This document shows positions 1 to 8,155 of a stretch of DNA of 64,000 nt, one piece after another (the first letter of the stretch is position 1; each line of letters starts with the position of its first letter). The stretch is from Microvirga sp. KLBC 81 (GTDB lineage Bacteria > Pseudomonadota > Alphaproteobacteria > Rhizobiales > Beijerinckiaceae), in assembly GCF_003075415.1 (NCBI RefSeq), contig NZ_QDAH01000003.1, positions 1-64,000 of the forward strand, in the 5' to 3' direction. The notes under the pieces are model-generated. The model saw only the letters and a program-made list of their open reading frames with translations, ran no database searches and was not told where the DNA came from. The position numbers and the translations under genes were made by a program.

Positions 1-96
1 CGCATGAAGCCGAGTTCGGAGTGCGAGCCGTGGACCTTCGGCCTCCGCGCTCTCATGAGCAATTTGGCATCGCGTGGGCTGCTGAAGGCTCACTAA
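1..96 (+). CDS. 3' end of an unidentified CDS (partial)
   Basis: Frame 1 is open from the window edge to a TAA at 94-96 and encodes about 31 residues ending in LLKAH. A strong hairpin follows 20 bases later, as expected at the end of a transcript. The fragment is too short to assign to a family, and it could be a chance open frame. Confidence 0.35.
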   Translation, partial: RMKPSSECEPWTFGLRALMSNLASRGLLKAH

Positions 97-117
97 TCTC
101 CTTGTTGAGGGACGCAT

Positions 118-159
118 GTTGAGAGACACATGGGCTCGGCAGCCCATGTGTCTCTCAGC
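118..159. terminator. Long perfect hairpin, probable transcript end
   Basis: A 17-bp perfect inverted repeat (120-136 with 141-157) encloses a CGGC tetraloop. It extends to 19 bp with one G-U pair. No T-run follows, so it is not a canonical intrinsic terminator. Its position just after the stop at 96 suggests 3' end formation or mRNA stabilisation. Confidence 0.5.
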
Positions 160-441
160 AATGAATATCGTTTCGGTGCTGATACGAATTAACTCCGTTT
201 GCAAATCACTAAGAGCTTCCTGGTTATTCCATTGAAGTTTGCCTTGGGAACGCCATCATAAGCACTCACTGAGTATTGCTGGCTCAGAAGAACCAAGCTG
301 CCTAGCGCCGGAATGTTGTTGTGTGTCGAGCCATGCTTGCTCAGCATGGTTGACATAAACCGCAACTCTATTCCGTTGAGTGTAGGCGCAGCGAGTTTTA
401 AAGCCAGCAAGTATTCTGCGCATTGTATCAGAGAGCTTAAA
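160..441. other. Non-coding upstream region
   Basis: This stretch of about 280 bases lies before the CYTH-like gene and is AT-richer than its surroundings. Short open frames on both strands show no recognisable protein features. It probably carries the promoter of the gene starting at 442, but no clear -35/-10 pair was singled out. Confidence 0.4.
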
Positions 442-1218
442 ATGGTCGCTTACAGACGTTATCTCATTGCCTCGTCTCTTGCTCGCTTGATAAGAAAAGA
501 GAGAGGTGGCAACCGCGTCACGGAAGGCCATTTCCCCAATCAGGCTGACCGAAGCTCTTTCGTGATCGTGGATGGCGATAAAGGAAGCCTCGTCCTGGTG
601 CATGCAGGCGCCAACGGACCTGTCGAGGAACGCACGGATGTGCCGCGCGCCCATGCGGAGGCGCTGCTCGATGTGACGCCGGGCAAGCTCGATTACCTGC
701 TCACGCATCTGACGGTCGGTACCCGTGACATTCAGATCGCCCGCTTCGTTACGCCAGGTCCTCTCGACATGATCTCAGTGTCGTTCGAGAGCGAGGAAGA
801 GGCTCGGGATTTCCGTCCCCTGTCCTGGTTCGGCCCCGACGTCACGGCGGAGGAGACCTATCAGAACCGTGCGATTGCGCTCAACGGCCCACCACAGGTG
901 CCGGAAGTTCCGCTCTCGAACGCTGCGCTCAACAGCCTGCTCGACACGCTTGAGAACCGCTACAGCACGGGCCGTTCCTATGCGCCCCAGCAGCAGATGA
1001 GAAACCCTGCCGAGGTCGAGCTCGTGCAAAGTGGCGCAGCCTCGGGTGCCTCCGAGAGAGCCGCTCCCGCTGCACAAGGCAGATCGCAAGCGCAGCCGAC
1101 TCCGGCGGTGTCGACCGATGTCGAAGTTGCTGAGGACGAGAACAATGATCTCAATCTCAGCATCGAAGACAATGTCATTCGCGAGCTGGCACGCTCTCTG
1201 CGGCCTCAGCGGCGATGA
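442..1218 (+). CDS. CYTH-like domain protein of unknown function
   Basis: This 258-residue protein begins with a basic segment (MVAYRRYLIASSLARLIRKE) typical of an alphaproteobacterial conserved hypothetical family. A beta-rich core of about 110 residues follows, with an acidic/basic alternation resembling CYTH (CyaB/thiamine triphosphatase-like) domains, including a PGPLDMISVSFE segment and a WFGPDVT motif. The C-terminal third is low-complexity, rich in Ala, Gln and Pro, and probably disordered. The ATG at 442 is preferred because it starts the conserved block; an earlier in-frame ATG at 313 adds an unconserved tail. The reaction is unknown; CYTH folds usually bind polyphosphate or nucleotide phosphates. 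It is monocistronic and followed by a terminator. Confidence 0.75.
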   Translation: MVAYRRYLIASSLARLIRKERGGNRVTEGHFPNQADRSSFVIVDGDKGSLVLVHAGANGPVEERTDVPRAHAEALLDVTPGKLDYLLTHLTVGTRDIQIARFVTPGPLDMISVSFESEEEARDFRPLSWFGPDVTAEETYQNRAIALNGPPQVPEVPLSNAALNSLLDTLENRYSTGRSYAPQQQMRNPAEVELVQSGAASGASERAAPAAQGRSQAQPTPAVSTDVEVAEDENNDLNLSIEDNVIRELARSLRPQRR

Positions 1219-1225
1219 GATTTCC

Positions 1226-1257
1226 AAAAAGCCTGGATTGCACGATCCAGGCTTTTT
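1226..1257. terminator. Bidirectional intrinsic terminator
   Basis: The arms at 1226-1238 and 1245-1257 are perfectly complementary (AAAAAGCCTGGAT), with a six-base loop. There is an A-run on one side and a T-run on the other. It lies between two convergent genes (stops at 1218 and 1271), so it probably serves both. Confidence 0.85.
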
Positions 1258-1270
1258 CTTTAGCTCGTCT

Positions 1271-2122
1271 TTAGCTCGGCAAGACGATGCAATTGCCGCC
1301 GAGAGAGCGAATTTTTTGACAGAGACCTTCTGCGCTCTTGCGCGATTCCGCAGGAGCACGCACCCGATAGAAAGTTCTCGTGCCGCGATAGCGCAAGCGT
1401 GTTCCAATGATCATGGGGCGTAAATCCTTCAGCACGGAAGCGTAGGTCTGACTCGCGCGCTTGTATGAAGACAGCGCCAAGGCTTTCGAGAAATTGCCGG
1501 CCAGCTGAACGCCCCAGGGTGCGAACGGGGCTTCGATATCGCTGCCGCGTCCGGGCTGACGCAGAGCCGCGACGATCTGCCGGCAGCTTTCCGGCTCAGG
1601 CTTTATCTGATCGTGTTCGTTTGCCCTCTCGGCGCTCTTCAAGTCATCTGCCCAGTCTTCTGCCGCACGTCCTGTGATGGCGGCGACATAGTTTCTCGTC
1701 TCCTCGGGCAAGTCCCCGCGCCCTGCAAGCCACGACGATACCCGGGCCGGCCCACCGTTATAGGCTGCAGCCGCCAAACCGAGATTGCCGAATTGATTCG
1801 ACAGATCGGCAATCAGTTCTGCGGCTTTAGGAATCGCCTGCTCAGGATCGAACGGATCCATCAGACCGCGCTCCTTTGCGGTTCCCGGCATGAACTGCGC
1901 CACCCCCTGTGCGCCTGCGGGGCTTACCACGCTCGTGCGGAATGAACTTTCCTGCCAGATGAGCTTCGTCAGGAAGTCACGTGGAATATCCTGCCTCTGC
2001 GCCGCTCCTTCGATAAGACGACACAATGCTTGCTCGACTGTTTCTCCGGATGCTCCTTGAGAAGCTGAAGCCGGAGCGCAAAGCAGGAAGAATCCGCAAA
2101 ACAGTGCCGGCCAGATGCGCAT
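1271..2122 (-). CDS. Lytic transglycosylase with C-terminal SPOR-like domain
   Basis: This 283-residue exported murein lytic transglycosylase cleaves the MurNAc-GlcNAc bond to form 1,6-anhydromuropeptides. Residues 1-20 form a signal peptide ending ASA. The SLT goose-lysozyme-like domain spans about residues 30-150, with the catalytic Glu at about 58 in WQESSF, then the GAQGVAQFMPGTA motif and AYNGGPARV. The last 75 or so residues resemble a SPOR domain (FYRVRAPAESRKSAEGLC), which would bind denuded septal glycan. It stands alone and converges on the terminator at 1226-1257. The family assignment is secure; the SPOR call is by pattern only. Confidence 0.9.
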   Translation of the reverse strand: MRIWPALFCGFFLLCAPASASQGASGETVEQALCRLIEGAAQRQDIPRDFLTKLIWQESSFRTSVVSPAGAQGVAQFMPGTAKERGLMDPFDPEQAIPKAAELIADLSNQFGNLGLAAAAYNGGPARVSSWLAGRGDLPEETRNYVAAITGRAAEDWADDLKSAERANEHDQIKPEPESCRQIVAALRQPGRGSDIEAPFAPWGVQLAGNFSKALALSSYKRASQTYASVLKDLRPMIIGTRLRYRGTRTFYRVRAPAESRKSAEGLCQKIRSLGGNCIVLPS

Positions 2123-2170
2123 GGGGACCTGAAATGAAGGGACGTTACAAACAGCGAGGGAAGAGTAGGG

Positions 2171-2638
2171 CTAAAGATAGGCGATCATTCGTCCAGCCAA
2201 GAGGACGACGATCCATGCGATCAGGGAGACGAGAGCATAGACGCGAGCCTCCGGAGGCAGAGCATCTGCGCGTAGGGTGGCGTTGAAACGGGTATGAAAG
2301 AGAATGACGTTGGCAAACCCTACGGCGATGAAGACGAGTTTGGTGTAGAAAGCCGGGTTCACTCCAAGGGCTCGTGCTTCGACGGCCAGGAGAAGAATTC
2401 CCGAAGGAATCTGTATTGCGAGCCCTGCCGCCGCGAGAGGAATGGCATAACGGCCGACCTGCCGCGCGTTCTTTCCGTGCTCGGCCAGGACCTTCAGGTC
2501 GAAGACGGCAATGCCTCCCACGAGGAAGGCCGCTCCGAGGACATGGAATAGGTTCGCCAACGTGTAAAGCCAAGCCGAATGACGTCCGGCATGGCCCAGC
2601 CAGGACGATTCCAGAGCGGCGAGCATGTCGAGATACAT
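2171..2638 (-). CDS. Four-helix membrane protein, DUF6644-like
   Basis: This 155-residue protein has four clear hydrophobic segments: about residues 25-45 (LANLFHVLGAAFLVGG), 62-82, 95-112 and 133-152. The first helix carries a His (FHVLG) that could ligate haem or metal. It is translated directly after the preceding small secreted protein, whose stop overlaps this ATG (TAATG at 2636-2640), so the two are one unit. It resembles the DUF6644 family by pattern, which has no assigned function. The pairing with a secreted His-rich-start protein hints at a periplasmic metal or redox role, which is inference only. Confidence 0.75.
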   Translation of the reverse strand: MYLDMLAALESSWLGHAGRHSAWLYTLANLFHVLGAAFLVGGIAVFDLKVLAEHGKNARQVGRYAIPLAAAGLAIQIPSGILLLAVEARALGVNPAFYTKLVFIAVGFANVILFHTRFNATLRADALPPEARVYALVSLIAWIVVLLAGRMIAYL

Positions 2639-2991
2639 TAGCGGAGTTCGAATGTCTTGCCGCCGACGGTGATCCTCTCCGCCCTCATTTCGTTCTGGAT
2701 CCGTGTTGAAGGATACCCTTCAACGGTTACCTGCGTGCCCGGTTTGATCATGTCTGGTTCCAGGCCGCGGGCGCCCATGCGGAAGGGAGGAGCGAGAACG
2801 GCTTCCCAATTCCTAGTGGCATGGGTCACGACGATCATCACATGAGGATTCTGCCAATCCGCTCGCTGGACAGCGCTGGTAATGAAGAACGGCTTGGATG
2901 CGTCGTAGCTGCCCCAGCCGTGGTGAGCAAAGGCAATGCCACCGGTCAGCAATGTGCCGGACAAAGATAGGACGAACAGAGGATGCTTCAT
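2638..2991 (-). CDS. Small secreted protein, DUF6152-like
   Basis: This 117-residue protein has a signal peptide (residues 1-22, ending in IAFA) followed at once by HHGWGSYD, the hallmark start of the mature DUF6152-type protein. The rest is a small beta-barrel-like sequence (VTVEGYPSTRIQNEMRAERITV) of the OB/NirD-like kind often found in periplasmic proteins. The adjacent histidines at the mature N-terminus suggest metal binding. It is the first gene of a two-gene unit with the downstream four-helix membrane protein. The function is not established. Confidence 0.75.
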   Translation of the reverse strand: MKHPLFVLSLSGTLLTGGIAFAHHGWGSYDASKPFFITSAVQRADWQNPHVMIVVTHATRNWEAVLAPPFRMGARGLEPDMIKPGTQVTVEGYPSTRIQNEMRAERITVGGKTFELR

Positions 2992-3194
2992 GGTGAGATC
3001 CCTGTACCTGATCCAGGCTCCTTTGAGCCTTTCTGCACATCAAGGTTCACGCGAAGAGCGTCCTCGTCAAGGCGCACAGCCTGATTTCCCGCTTGGATCA
3101 GTGACTTGTGATCAAATGCAACAGGGTTGACCCTCCGGGCATCTCCAAGGATATGCTGACCCCTGACGAATCATAATTCTAATCCGGTGACGCC

Positions 3195-3491
3195 ATGGCC
3201 TCATTCTTCAACGACCTTTGGAACCGCTTCACGGGAGGCGAAGCCCGCGGCGTCACTGAACCTGCGGCGGAGGCCGTGGAGTACAAGGGCTTTCGGATCA
3301 GGCCTGCGCCTTACCAGTCCAAAGGGCAGTATCAAACGGCAGGTATCATCGAGAAAGACTCCGACACGGGCCTGAAGGAGCATCGCTTCGTGCGCGCCGA
3401 GACGCATGCGAGCAAACCGGATGCAGAAGCCTTCGCCATTGTTAAGGGCAAACAGATTATCGACGAGCAGGGCGAGCGCATCTTTGACTGA
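3195..3491 (+). CDS. HlyU-family protein
   Basis: This 98-residue protein matches the small HlyU-type family that is common in Rhizobiales. It has an N-terminal helix (MASFFNDLWNRF), then an alternating beta-sheet core with YKGFRIRPAPY, GQYQTAGIIEKD and EHRFVRAETH, and ends in a helix with DAEAFAIVKGKQIIDEQGE. Vibrio HlyU is a winged-helix virulence regulator, but the PF10115 proteins in Alphaproteobacteria are not shown to bind DNA, so the name should not be read as function. It has its own GGTGA ribosome site and no operon partner. Confidence 0.8.
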   Translation: MASFFNDLWNRFTGGEARGVTEPAAEAVEYKGFRIRPAPYQSKGQYQTAGIIEKDSDTGLKEHRFVRAETHASKPDAEAFAIVKGKQIIDEQGERIFD

Positions 3492-3548
3492 TTGCGAAGA
3501 GCCTTTCGGAATTCGCCTTTTCCCTTTCTTGCCCCCTGCATCAGGTAA

Positions 3549-3771
3549 GCTCTTTCGCCGTATCCGAACGAGGCTGCGAAGCCGAAGCAGGTGCTGACGG
3601 ATGATGGAAGCGCCGGCTGCAGAATTTGGGTAAGAACGGCGACAAGATCGACGAGACCGTCTGGGGCAGTGGACGAGTTCCGTGAAGAACTACAAAGCCT
3701 CGGCCGAGGAGGTTTTGGACGGAATGCGCAACGCCCCGACGACCTTAGCAACGCGTCAGGCGGCCGAATAG
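3549..3771 (+). pseudogene. Degraded small ORF with two frameshifts
   Basis: Three consecutive open blocks in successive frames join into one sensible peptide. Block one runs from 3549 to about 3598 (ALSPYPNEAAKPKQVLTDD), block two from about 3605 to 3665 (WKRRLQNLGKNGDKIDETVW), and block three from about 3667 to a TAG at 3769-3771 (SSVKNYKASAEEVLDG, then NAPTTLATRQAAE). Each junction is explained by loss of one base. No start codon is visible upstream (TAA at 3546-3548). The composition resembles a small helical bacterial protein of unknown family. It could also be a sequencing artefact. Confidence 0.4.
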
Positions 3772-3803
3772 AACGGATGAGTTCGGGCAAAGGCGGGCCG
3801 GGT

Positions 3804-4685
3804 TCACCGCCCCGCTTCTGCTTCACGGGCTTTTTCGCTCACGCCACTTCGGCTCCCTCGGCTTTCGGCATAGGCCTTCGTGAACTCCGCGCCGAACAGC
3901 AGGATCAGGGCGGAATAATAGATCCAGAGCAGAATCGTGATGATGGAGGCGGCGGCGCCGTAGCTTGAGGCGACGTTGCTCTTGCCGAGATAATACCCGA
4001 TCAGGAACTTGCCGATCGTGAACAGGAGGCCCGTAACCAGCGAGCCGGTCCAGACATCGCCCCAGTTGATATCCACATTCGGCAGCACCTTGAAGATCAT
4101 GGCAAACAGAAGAACAGCAATCGCAAAAGCGACGAGGCTGTTGAGGAAGCGCAGGATCGCCGTCGCACCGGAGAAGTTGGGTTCGATGTAAGCACCTACG
4201 GCAGACAGCCCGGCATCGATGATGAGCGAGACAAGCAGAAGGAATCCTATCCCCAGCACAAGGGCGAGACTGATAATCCGTGTCCGCAGGAAGTTGAGGA
4301 GGCCCGAACCTTCCGGCGGCTCGGCTTTCCAGACGATATTGAGACTGTCCTGCAACTCGACGACGGCGCCGGTGACCAGCAGCAGGAAAGTGGTGATGCC
4401 GATTGTCGTGCCGATGATACCCGAGCCCACATTGCTGGCGCTGGCGATCATGGTCTCAAGGGCGGAGGCCTCGTCCGTGCCGATCAGGCTGCCGAGTTCG
4501 GAGACAATGGCACCCTGCGCCGCCTCCCGACCGAAAGCCAGCCCTGCGACAGCGATGGCTGCAAGCAGCATGGGCGCCAGGGAGAAGACGGTGAAGAAGG
4601 CGATCGAGGCGCCGAGGCTCATGGCGCGATCGTTCCACCATCCTTCGAACGCGGCCCTGAGAAGTCGCCCTGTTTCGGAAAACAT
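3804..4685 (-). CDS. YihY/BrkB-family inner-membrane protein
   Basis: This 293-residue protein has six predicted transmembrane helices and the family signatures near the N-terminus (SLGASIAFFTVFSLAPMLL), a middle ELQDSLNIVW segment, and the C-terminal SSYGAAASIITILLWIYYSALILLFGAEFTKAY stretch, which carries the conserved polar Gly-Ala-Glu within the last helix. Family members are of uncertain biochemical role; the old RNase BN claim is not supported for YihY. A second family member lies at 30000-31181. It is monocistronic, and the next gene on this strand stops 60 bases upstream. Confidence 0.9.
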   Translation of the reverse strand: MFSETGRLLRAAFEGWWNDRAMSLGASIAFFTVFSLAPMLLAAIAVAGLAFGREAAQGAIVSELGSLIGTDEASALETMIASASNVGSGIIGTTIGITTFLLLVTGAVVELQDSLNIVWKAEPPEGSGLLNFLRTRIISLALVLGIGFLLLVSLIIDAGLSAVGAYIEPNFSGATAILRFLNSLVAFAIAVLLFAMIFKVLPNVDINWGDVWTGSLVTGLLFTIGKFLIGYYLGKSNVASSYGAAASIITILLWIYYSALILLFGAEFTKAYAESRGSRSGVSEKAREAEAGR

Positions 4686-4745
4686 GCCTGCGCCGTTCCT
4701 CTCCGCCGATAGGGCAGGCGAGGTATCAATGAACTGCCTTGGCCG

Positions 4746-6539
4746 TTAACTGGCAGGAACTCTGTCTTGTTCCTCGTTGAAGCCAAGCCGGTCCGGATGC
4801 TCAAGCTGGTTTCGCAGCAAGAGGCCATATCGCTCGACAGCAAGGCGCAGGCGGTTCTCTTCTTCATTGCCTTTGAGGGCATCAGCCGCCATCGCGTGAG
4901 CGCCGATCTGAAAGGCGAGATAGCAGGGCACAAGGAAAGAGTGAAGGGCAGGGGAAACGGGATGGCCGCTCTCTTCCTCAACGATGGTGCAAAGGAGATC
5001 AATGTCTTGAGCCGACAGGCTGAACTCGACAGCGGCTCCGGCAATATCCCATGTGATGTCCTGACAGCCGACAAGGTCATGGGTCGCACAATGATCCAGG
5101 GCATCGGTCTTGATCAGCTGATCGCCGATCACGAGCCACTCCCAAGGTTGCATGCGGTTATCGGTGAAGACACGACGGACATGTCGGCTGAGACCATCGA
5201 CCCTCGGTAAGGCCTGATCAAGGGTGGATGCCGTCTGCTCCCCTAGGGCCTGTCTCGTGTTGTAGTGAGCCATCTCGCGAAGCTCGGCCAGAGATGAACC
5301 CTGATGCGGCTCGGCTGGAAAGTGGCGCGCCCGGAAGCCGAGATAGGCGCCGATCTGCCTCACCAGCTTATCTCGTTCGACAGGCTGCTGGTCGAGTGAG
5401 AGTGCATCGCCATGCCAGCGTTCCACGAGAAATCCATGGCGGTAGCCTGCGACCTCCGGCGTGAAGCCTGCATGATGGAGCTGCTGGGCGATCCTGTATT
5501 TCCGAGATCCGCTCTCACCGAGACCGGCAAATTTGACCAGCCATGTCGCGTCCTCCGTCCGCGCCAGAAACTTTCGCCGCTCCTGCTGAATATTCGCGGC
5601 GGGCCACCAGTCGCGCTCTCCGTACCGCAAGGCACGCCATGAACCGCCAGAAATGTCCTCGAGCCCATTTTGCAGAGCTCCGGTAAGGCTTTCCACCCAG
5701 CGGGGGAGGGCGCGGCTTTCATCACTGAGAAGAAGCTCGTCCATACTGACGAAGTGGCGCGAAACGCTGCTCCATCGCTCGCGATGGTGTGGACTGGCCT
5801 GCGGTCCCGGAGGCCCGGCATGACTTGGGAAGAAGTGGATGCGCTCGCGAGCGACGCCGGCGCCTTCCAGCCAATCTGCAACCGCACCAAAGGAGCTGCC
5901 GGACAGGCCAGGGCCCTCATCGACGATGGCAAATGCAGCAGCCGCATCTCGGGTCAGCATCGCGGTCACTGCAGGATCGACCTTCACCTCGCGGCGGAAC
6001 GGGTGACCCATGGGGCGAACCGTGAAAGCGGGAGAAGCGGTGATGGCCGCGGCGACAATGGCACTCAAGCCTGCGCCGATGCTGCGGATGCCGATCACCC
6101 TAGTGTTCGAGCCGAGGCCCGAACGGCGGGCGGCTTCCACGTAGCTCTCAGGATAAAGCGCATAGAAAGCGTAGCCTTCCGCCCTCTTGGTGCGAATCGT
6201 CTGGTCAGGATCGAAGCTCAGTAGCTTGTTCCGGAAAGACACAGGCAAAGAGGCTCGGGAAAAGCCGCTCTGCCAGGATCGTAAGATGGCCTGTGCCAGA
6301 AGCGACAGGCATTCCATTCCGCTGACGTGAACGGGGGAGAGGGCATCGAGCCCGCGCATCCGGGAGTCAGTATCAATGAGCCCCTGAACAAGTTCGCTCG
6401 TGCCGATGAAGGCCGAGACGAGGGCTGCATGCCGTTCGCTTCCCGGCGGCAATGCGTCCATCTCCCTGAGATGGTTCGCGATTGCCGTCTGCCTCTCGCC
6501 AACCGTCTCGACGCACTCCACGTCACCATAAACCAGCAT
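4746..6539 (-). CDS. PRTase-like plus kinase-like fusion protein
   Basis: This 597-residue cytosolic protein appears to have two domains. Residues about 120-250 resemble a type I phosphoribosyltransferase: a VIGIRSIGAGLSA strand-loop near 148-160 and an acidic PRPP-loop-like motif VDEGPGLSGSSF near 206-217. Residues about 310-560 resemble an aminoglycoside-phosphotransferase-type kinase fold, with WLVKFAGLGESGSRKY as a possible nucleotide-binding lysine strand, GFLVERWHG, and a late GCQDITWDIAGA segment like the metal-binding Asp region. The usual HGDLHxxN catalytic loop is not obvious. It starts 10 bases after the dehydrogenase stop, so it is very likely co-transcribed. The substrate is unknown. 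Confidence 0.6.
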   Translation of the reverse strand: MLVYGDVECVETVGERQTAIANHLREMDALPPGSERHAALVSAFIGTSELVQGLIDTDSRMRGLDALSPVHVSGMECLSLLAQAILRSWQSGFSRASLPVSFRNKLLSFDPDQTIRTKRAEGYAFYALYPESYVEAARRSGLGSNTRVIGIRSIGAGLSAIVAAAITASPAFTVRPMGHPFRREVKVDPAVTAMLTRDAAAAFAIVDEGPGLSGSSFGAVADWLEGAGVARERIHFFPSHAGPPGPQASPHHRERWSSVSRHFVSMDELLLSDESRALPRWVESLTGALQNGLEDISGGSWRALRYGERDWWPAANIQQERRKFLARTEDATWLVKFAGLGESGSRKYRIAQQLHHAGFTPEVAGYRHGFLVERWHGDALSLDQQPVERDKLVRQIGAYLGFRARHFPAEPHQGSSLAELREMAHYNTRQALGEQTASTLDQALPRVDGLSRHVRRVFTDNRMQPWEWLVIGDQLIKTDALDHCATHDLVGCQDITWDIAGAAVEFSLSAQDIDLLCTIVEEESGHPVSPALHSFLVPCYLAFQIGAHAMAADALKGNEEENRLRLAVERYGLLLRNQLEHPDRLGFNEEQDRVPAS

Positions 6540-6549
6540 GAGAAGCCCG

Positions 6550-7614
6550 TTATGCCGCCGCCTCCTGCTTCAACGAGGCCATATCGATCACGAAGCGGTA
6601 TTTGACATCGCTCTTGAGCATCCGCTCGTAGGCTTGGTTGATGTTCTGGATCGGGATCATCTCGATCTCGGCGGTGATGCCGTGCTGTGCACAGAAATCG
6701 AGCATCTCCTGAGTCTCGGCGATGCCACCGATGAGGGAGCCTGCGATCTGCCGCCGCTTCATGATGAGGTTGAAGACCGTTGTTGCGGGGTGCGGCTCGG
6801 CGGGAGCGCCGACCAGCACCATGGCACCATCGCGGCCCAGCAGCACGAGATAGGAATCGAGATCGTGGGGGGCTGCGACCGTGTCGAGAATGAAGTTGAA
6901 GCTGTTGCGGTGGGCTGCCATGGCTTCTTTGTCTTTTGAGATCACGACTTCGTGCGCACCCAGCGCCAGAGCATCTTCTCTCTTGTTGGGCGACGTGGTG
7001 AAGAGCACCACATGTGCACCCATGGCGCGGGCGAGCTTGACGGCCATATGGCCAAGACCGCCCAAGCCTACGACGCCGACCTTCTGGCCAGGCTGAACCC
7101 GCCAGCGGCGGAGCGGAGAATAGGTGGTGATGCCGGCGCAGAGAAGCGGAGCGGCGGCGGCAGGATCGAGACCGTCCGGAATGCGCAGGACGAAGCTCTC
7201 GTCCACCACGATCACATCGGAATAGCCGCCATAGGTGTTGGCGCCTGTGCCCTGCTCGGGCCCGTTATATGTGCCGGTGAAGCCAACTTCGCAGTATTGC
7301 TCCAGGCCCTCGCGGCAGCTGCTGCAGGCCCGGCAGGAATCCACCATGCAGCCGACACCGACCAGGTCGCCGACCTTGAATTTTTGCACGCCGTCTCCGA
7401 CTCGTGTGACGCGACCCACGATTTCGTGACCTGGAAGGCTGGGAAAAAGCGTGCCGCCCCATTCCTCACGGACGGTGTGCAGATCGGAGTGGCAGACCCC
7501 ACAGTAGAGAATCTCGATCTGAACGTCGCTTTCCCGCGGCTCGCGACGTTCGAAGCTGAAGGGAGCGAGCGGGGTCGTGGCGTCCTGGGCGGCGTAGCCA
7601 AAAGCTTTGATCAC
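6550..7614 (-). CDS. Zinc-dependent alcohol dehydrogenase (YahK/CAD type)
   Basis: This 354-residue medium-chain dehydrogenase belongs to the NADP-preferring cinnamyl-alcohol/YahK-like branch. Catalytic zinc ligands are in CGVCHSD (Cys38) and GHE (His63-Glu64). The structural zinc lobe is CRACSSCREGLEQYC, and the coenzyme motif is GVVGLGGLGH. The GTG at 7612-7614 is preferred because it gives the family N-terminus VIKAFGYAA and has a GGAGAG site a few bases upstream; an ATG-like start at 7680 adds 22 unconserved residues. It would interconvert aldehydes and alcohols in the cytosol. It is the first gene of a unit with the fusion protein ending at 4746. Confidence 0.9.
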   Translation of the reverse strand: MIKAFGYAAQDATTPLAPFSFERREPRESDVQIEILYCGVCHSDLHTVREEWGGTLFPSLPGHEIVGRVTRVGDGVQKFKVGDLVGVGCMVDSCRACSSCREGLEQYCEVGFTGTYNGPEQGTGANTYGGYSDVIVVDESFVLRIPDGLDPAAAAPLLCAGITTYSPLRRWRVQPGQKVGVVGLGGLGHMAVKLARAMGAHVVLFTTSPNKREDALALGAHEVVISKDKEAMAAHRNSFNFILDTVAAPHDLDSYLVLLGRDGAMVLVGAPAEPHPATTVFNLIMKRRQIAGSLIGGIAETQEMLDFCAQHGITAEIEMIPIQNINQAYERMLKSDVKYRFVIDMASLKQEAAA

Positions 7615-8155
7615 GGGACTCTCCGTTGCAGGGATAATAGGTGTGGCACGACTGCGGATATCAGCCTTCTGCTGGAGCAAACGATAGGTTAGGCGGGGTC
7701 GGCGTCAATGCATGTTGACTCCACCATGACATGTCTCCTTCCAAGCGTATCACAGGGCAGCAATATAACAATATATCATCAAAAAATATTCGCCTGCTTC
7801 TGGTTTTCGCTGCCTGACGAACTAACTGACAAAGAGAAGATTTGATGCGCTGTGAAAGAGCCGCAGCCTGAATTGGGATGCCGGCGAAGTGGTCCATCAG
7901 AATTCGGTGGTTGAGAGAAACTTTAACTTGCCGATCCAGCAGCAATCCGCGAGGCTAGTCGGGAAAGACGGCTCGCTATCTCGATACAGACGCTCCGCTG
8001 CAGATCCAGGCTTCATGATCGCATCGCGAAGGCCGCAATGGAAAAGGGGAAAGCTGCCATAGGCACGTTCTGACGCATCATCGCACGGCATGGTCTGGGC
8101 AACCTTAGCGGTGCAAAGTCGTTATCTCTGAGAGGGATCTGATTTCGGTGGCACC
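7615..8155. other. Divergent intergenic control region
   Basis: These 540 bases separate the leftward dehydrogenase unit from the rightward prkA operon. The part from about 7730 to 7800 is markedly AT-rich. Short open frames present on the minus strand (such as 7661-7945) have no protein-like character. It should hold promoters for both directions, but no operator or hairpin stood out. Confidence 0.5.
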
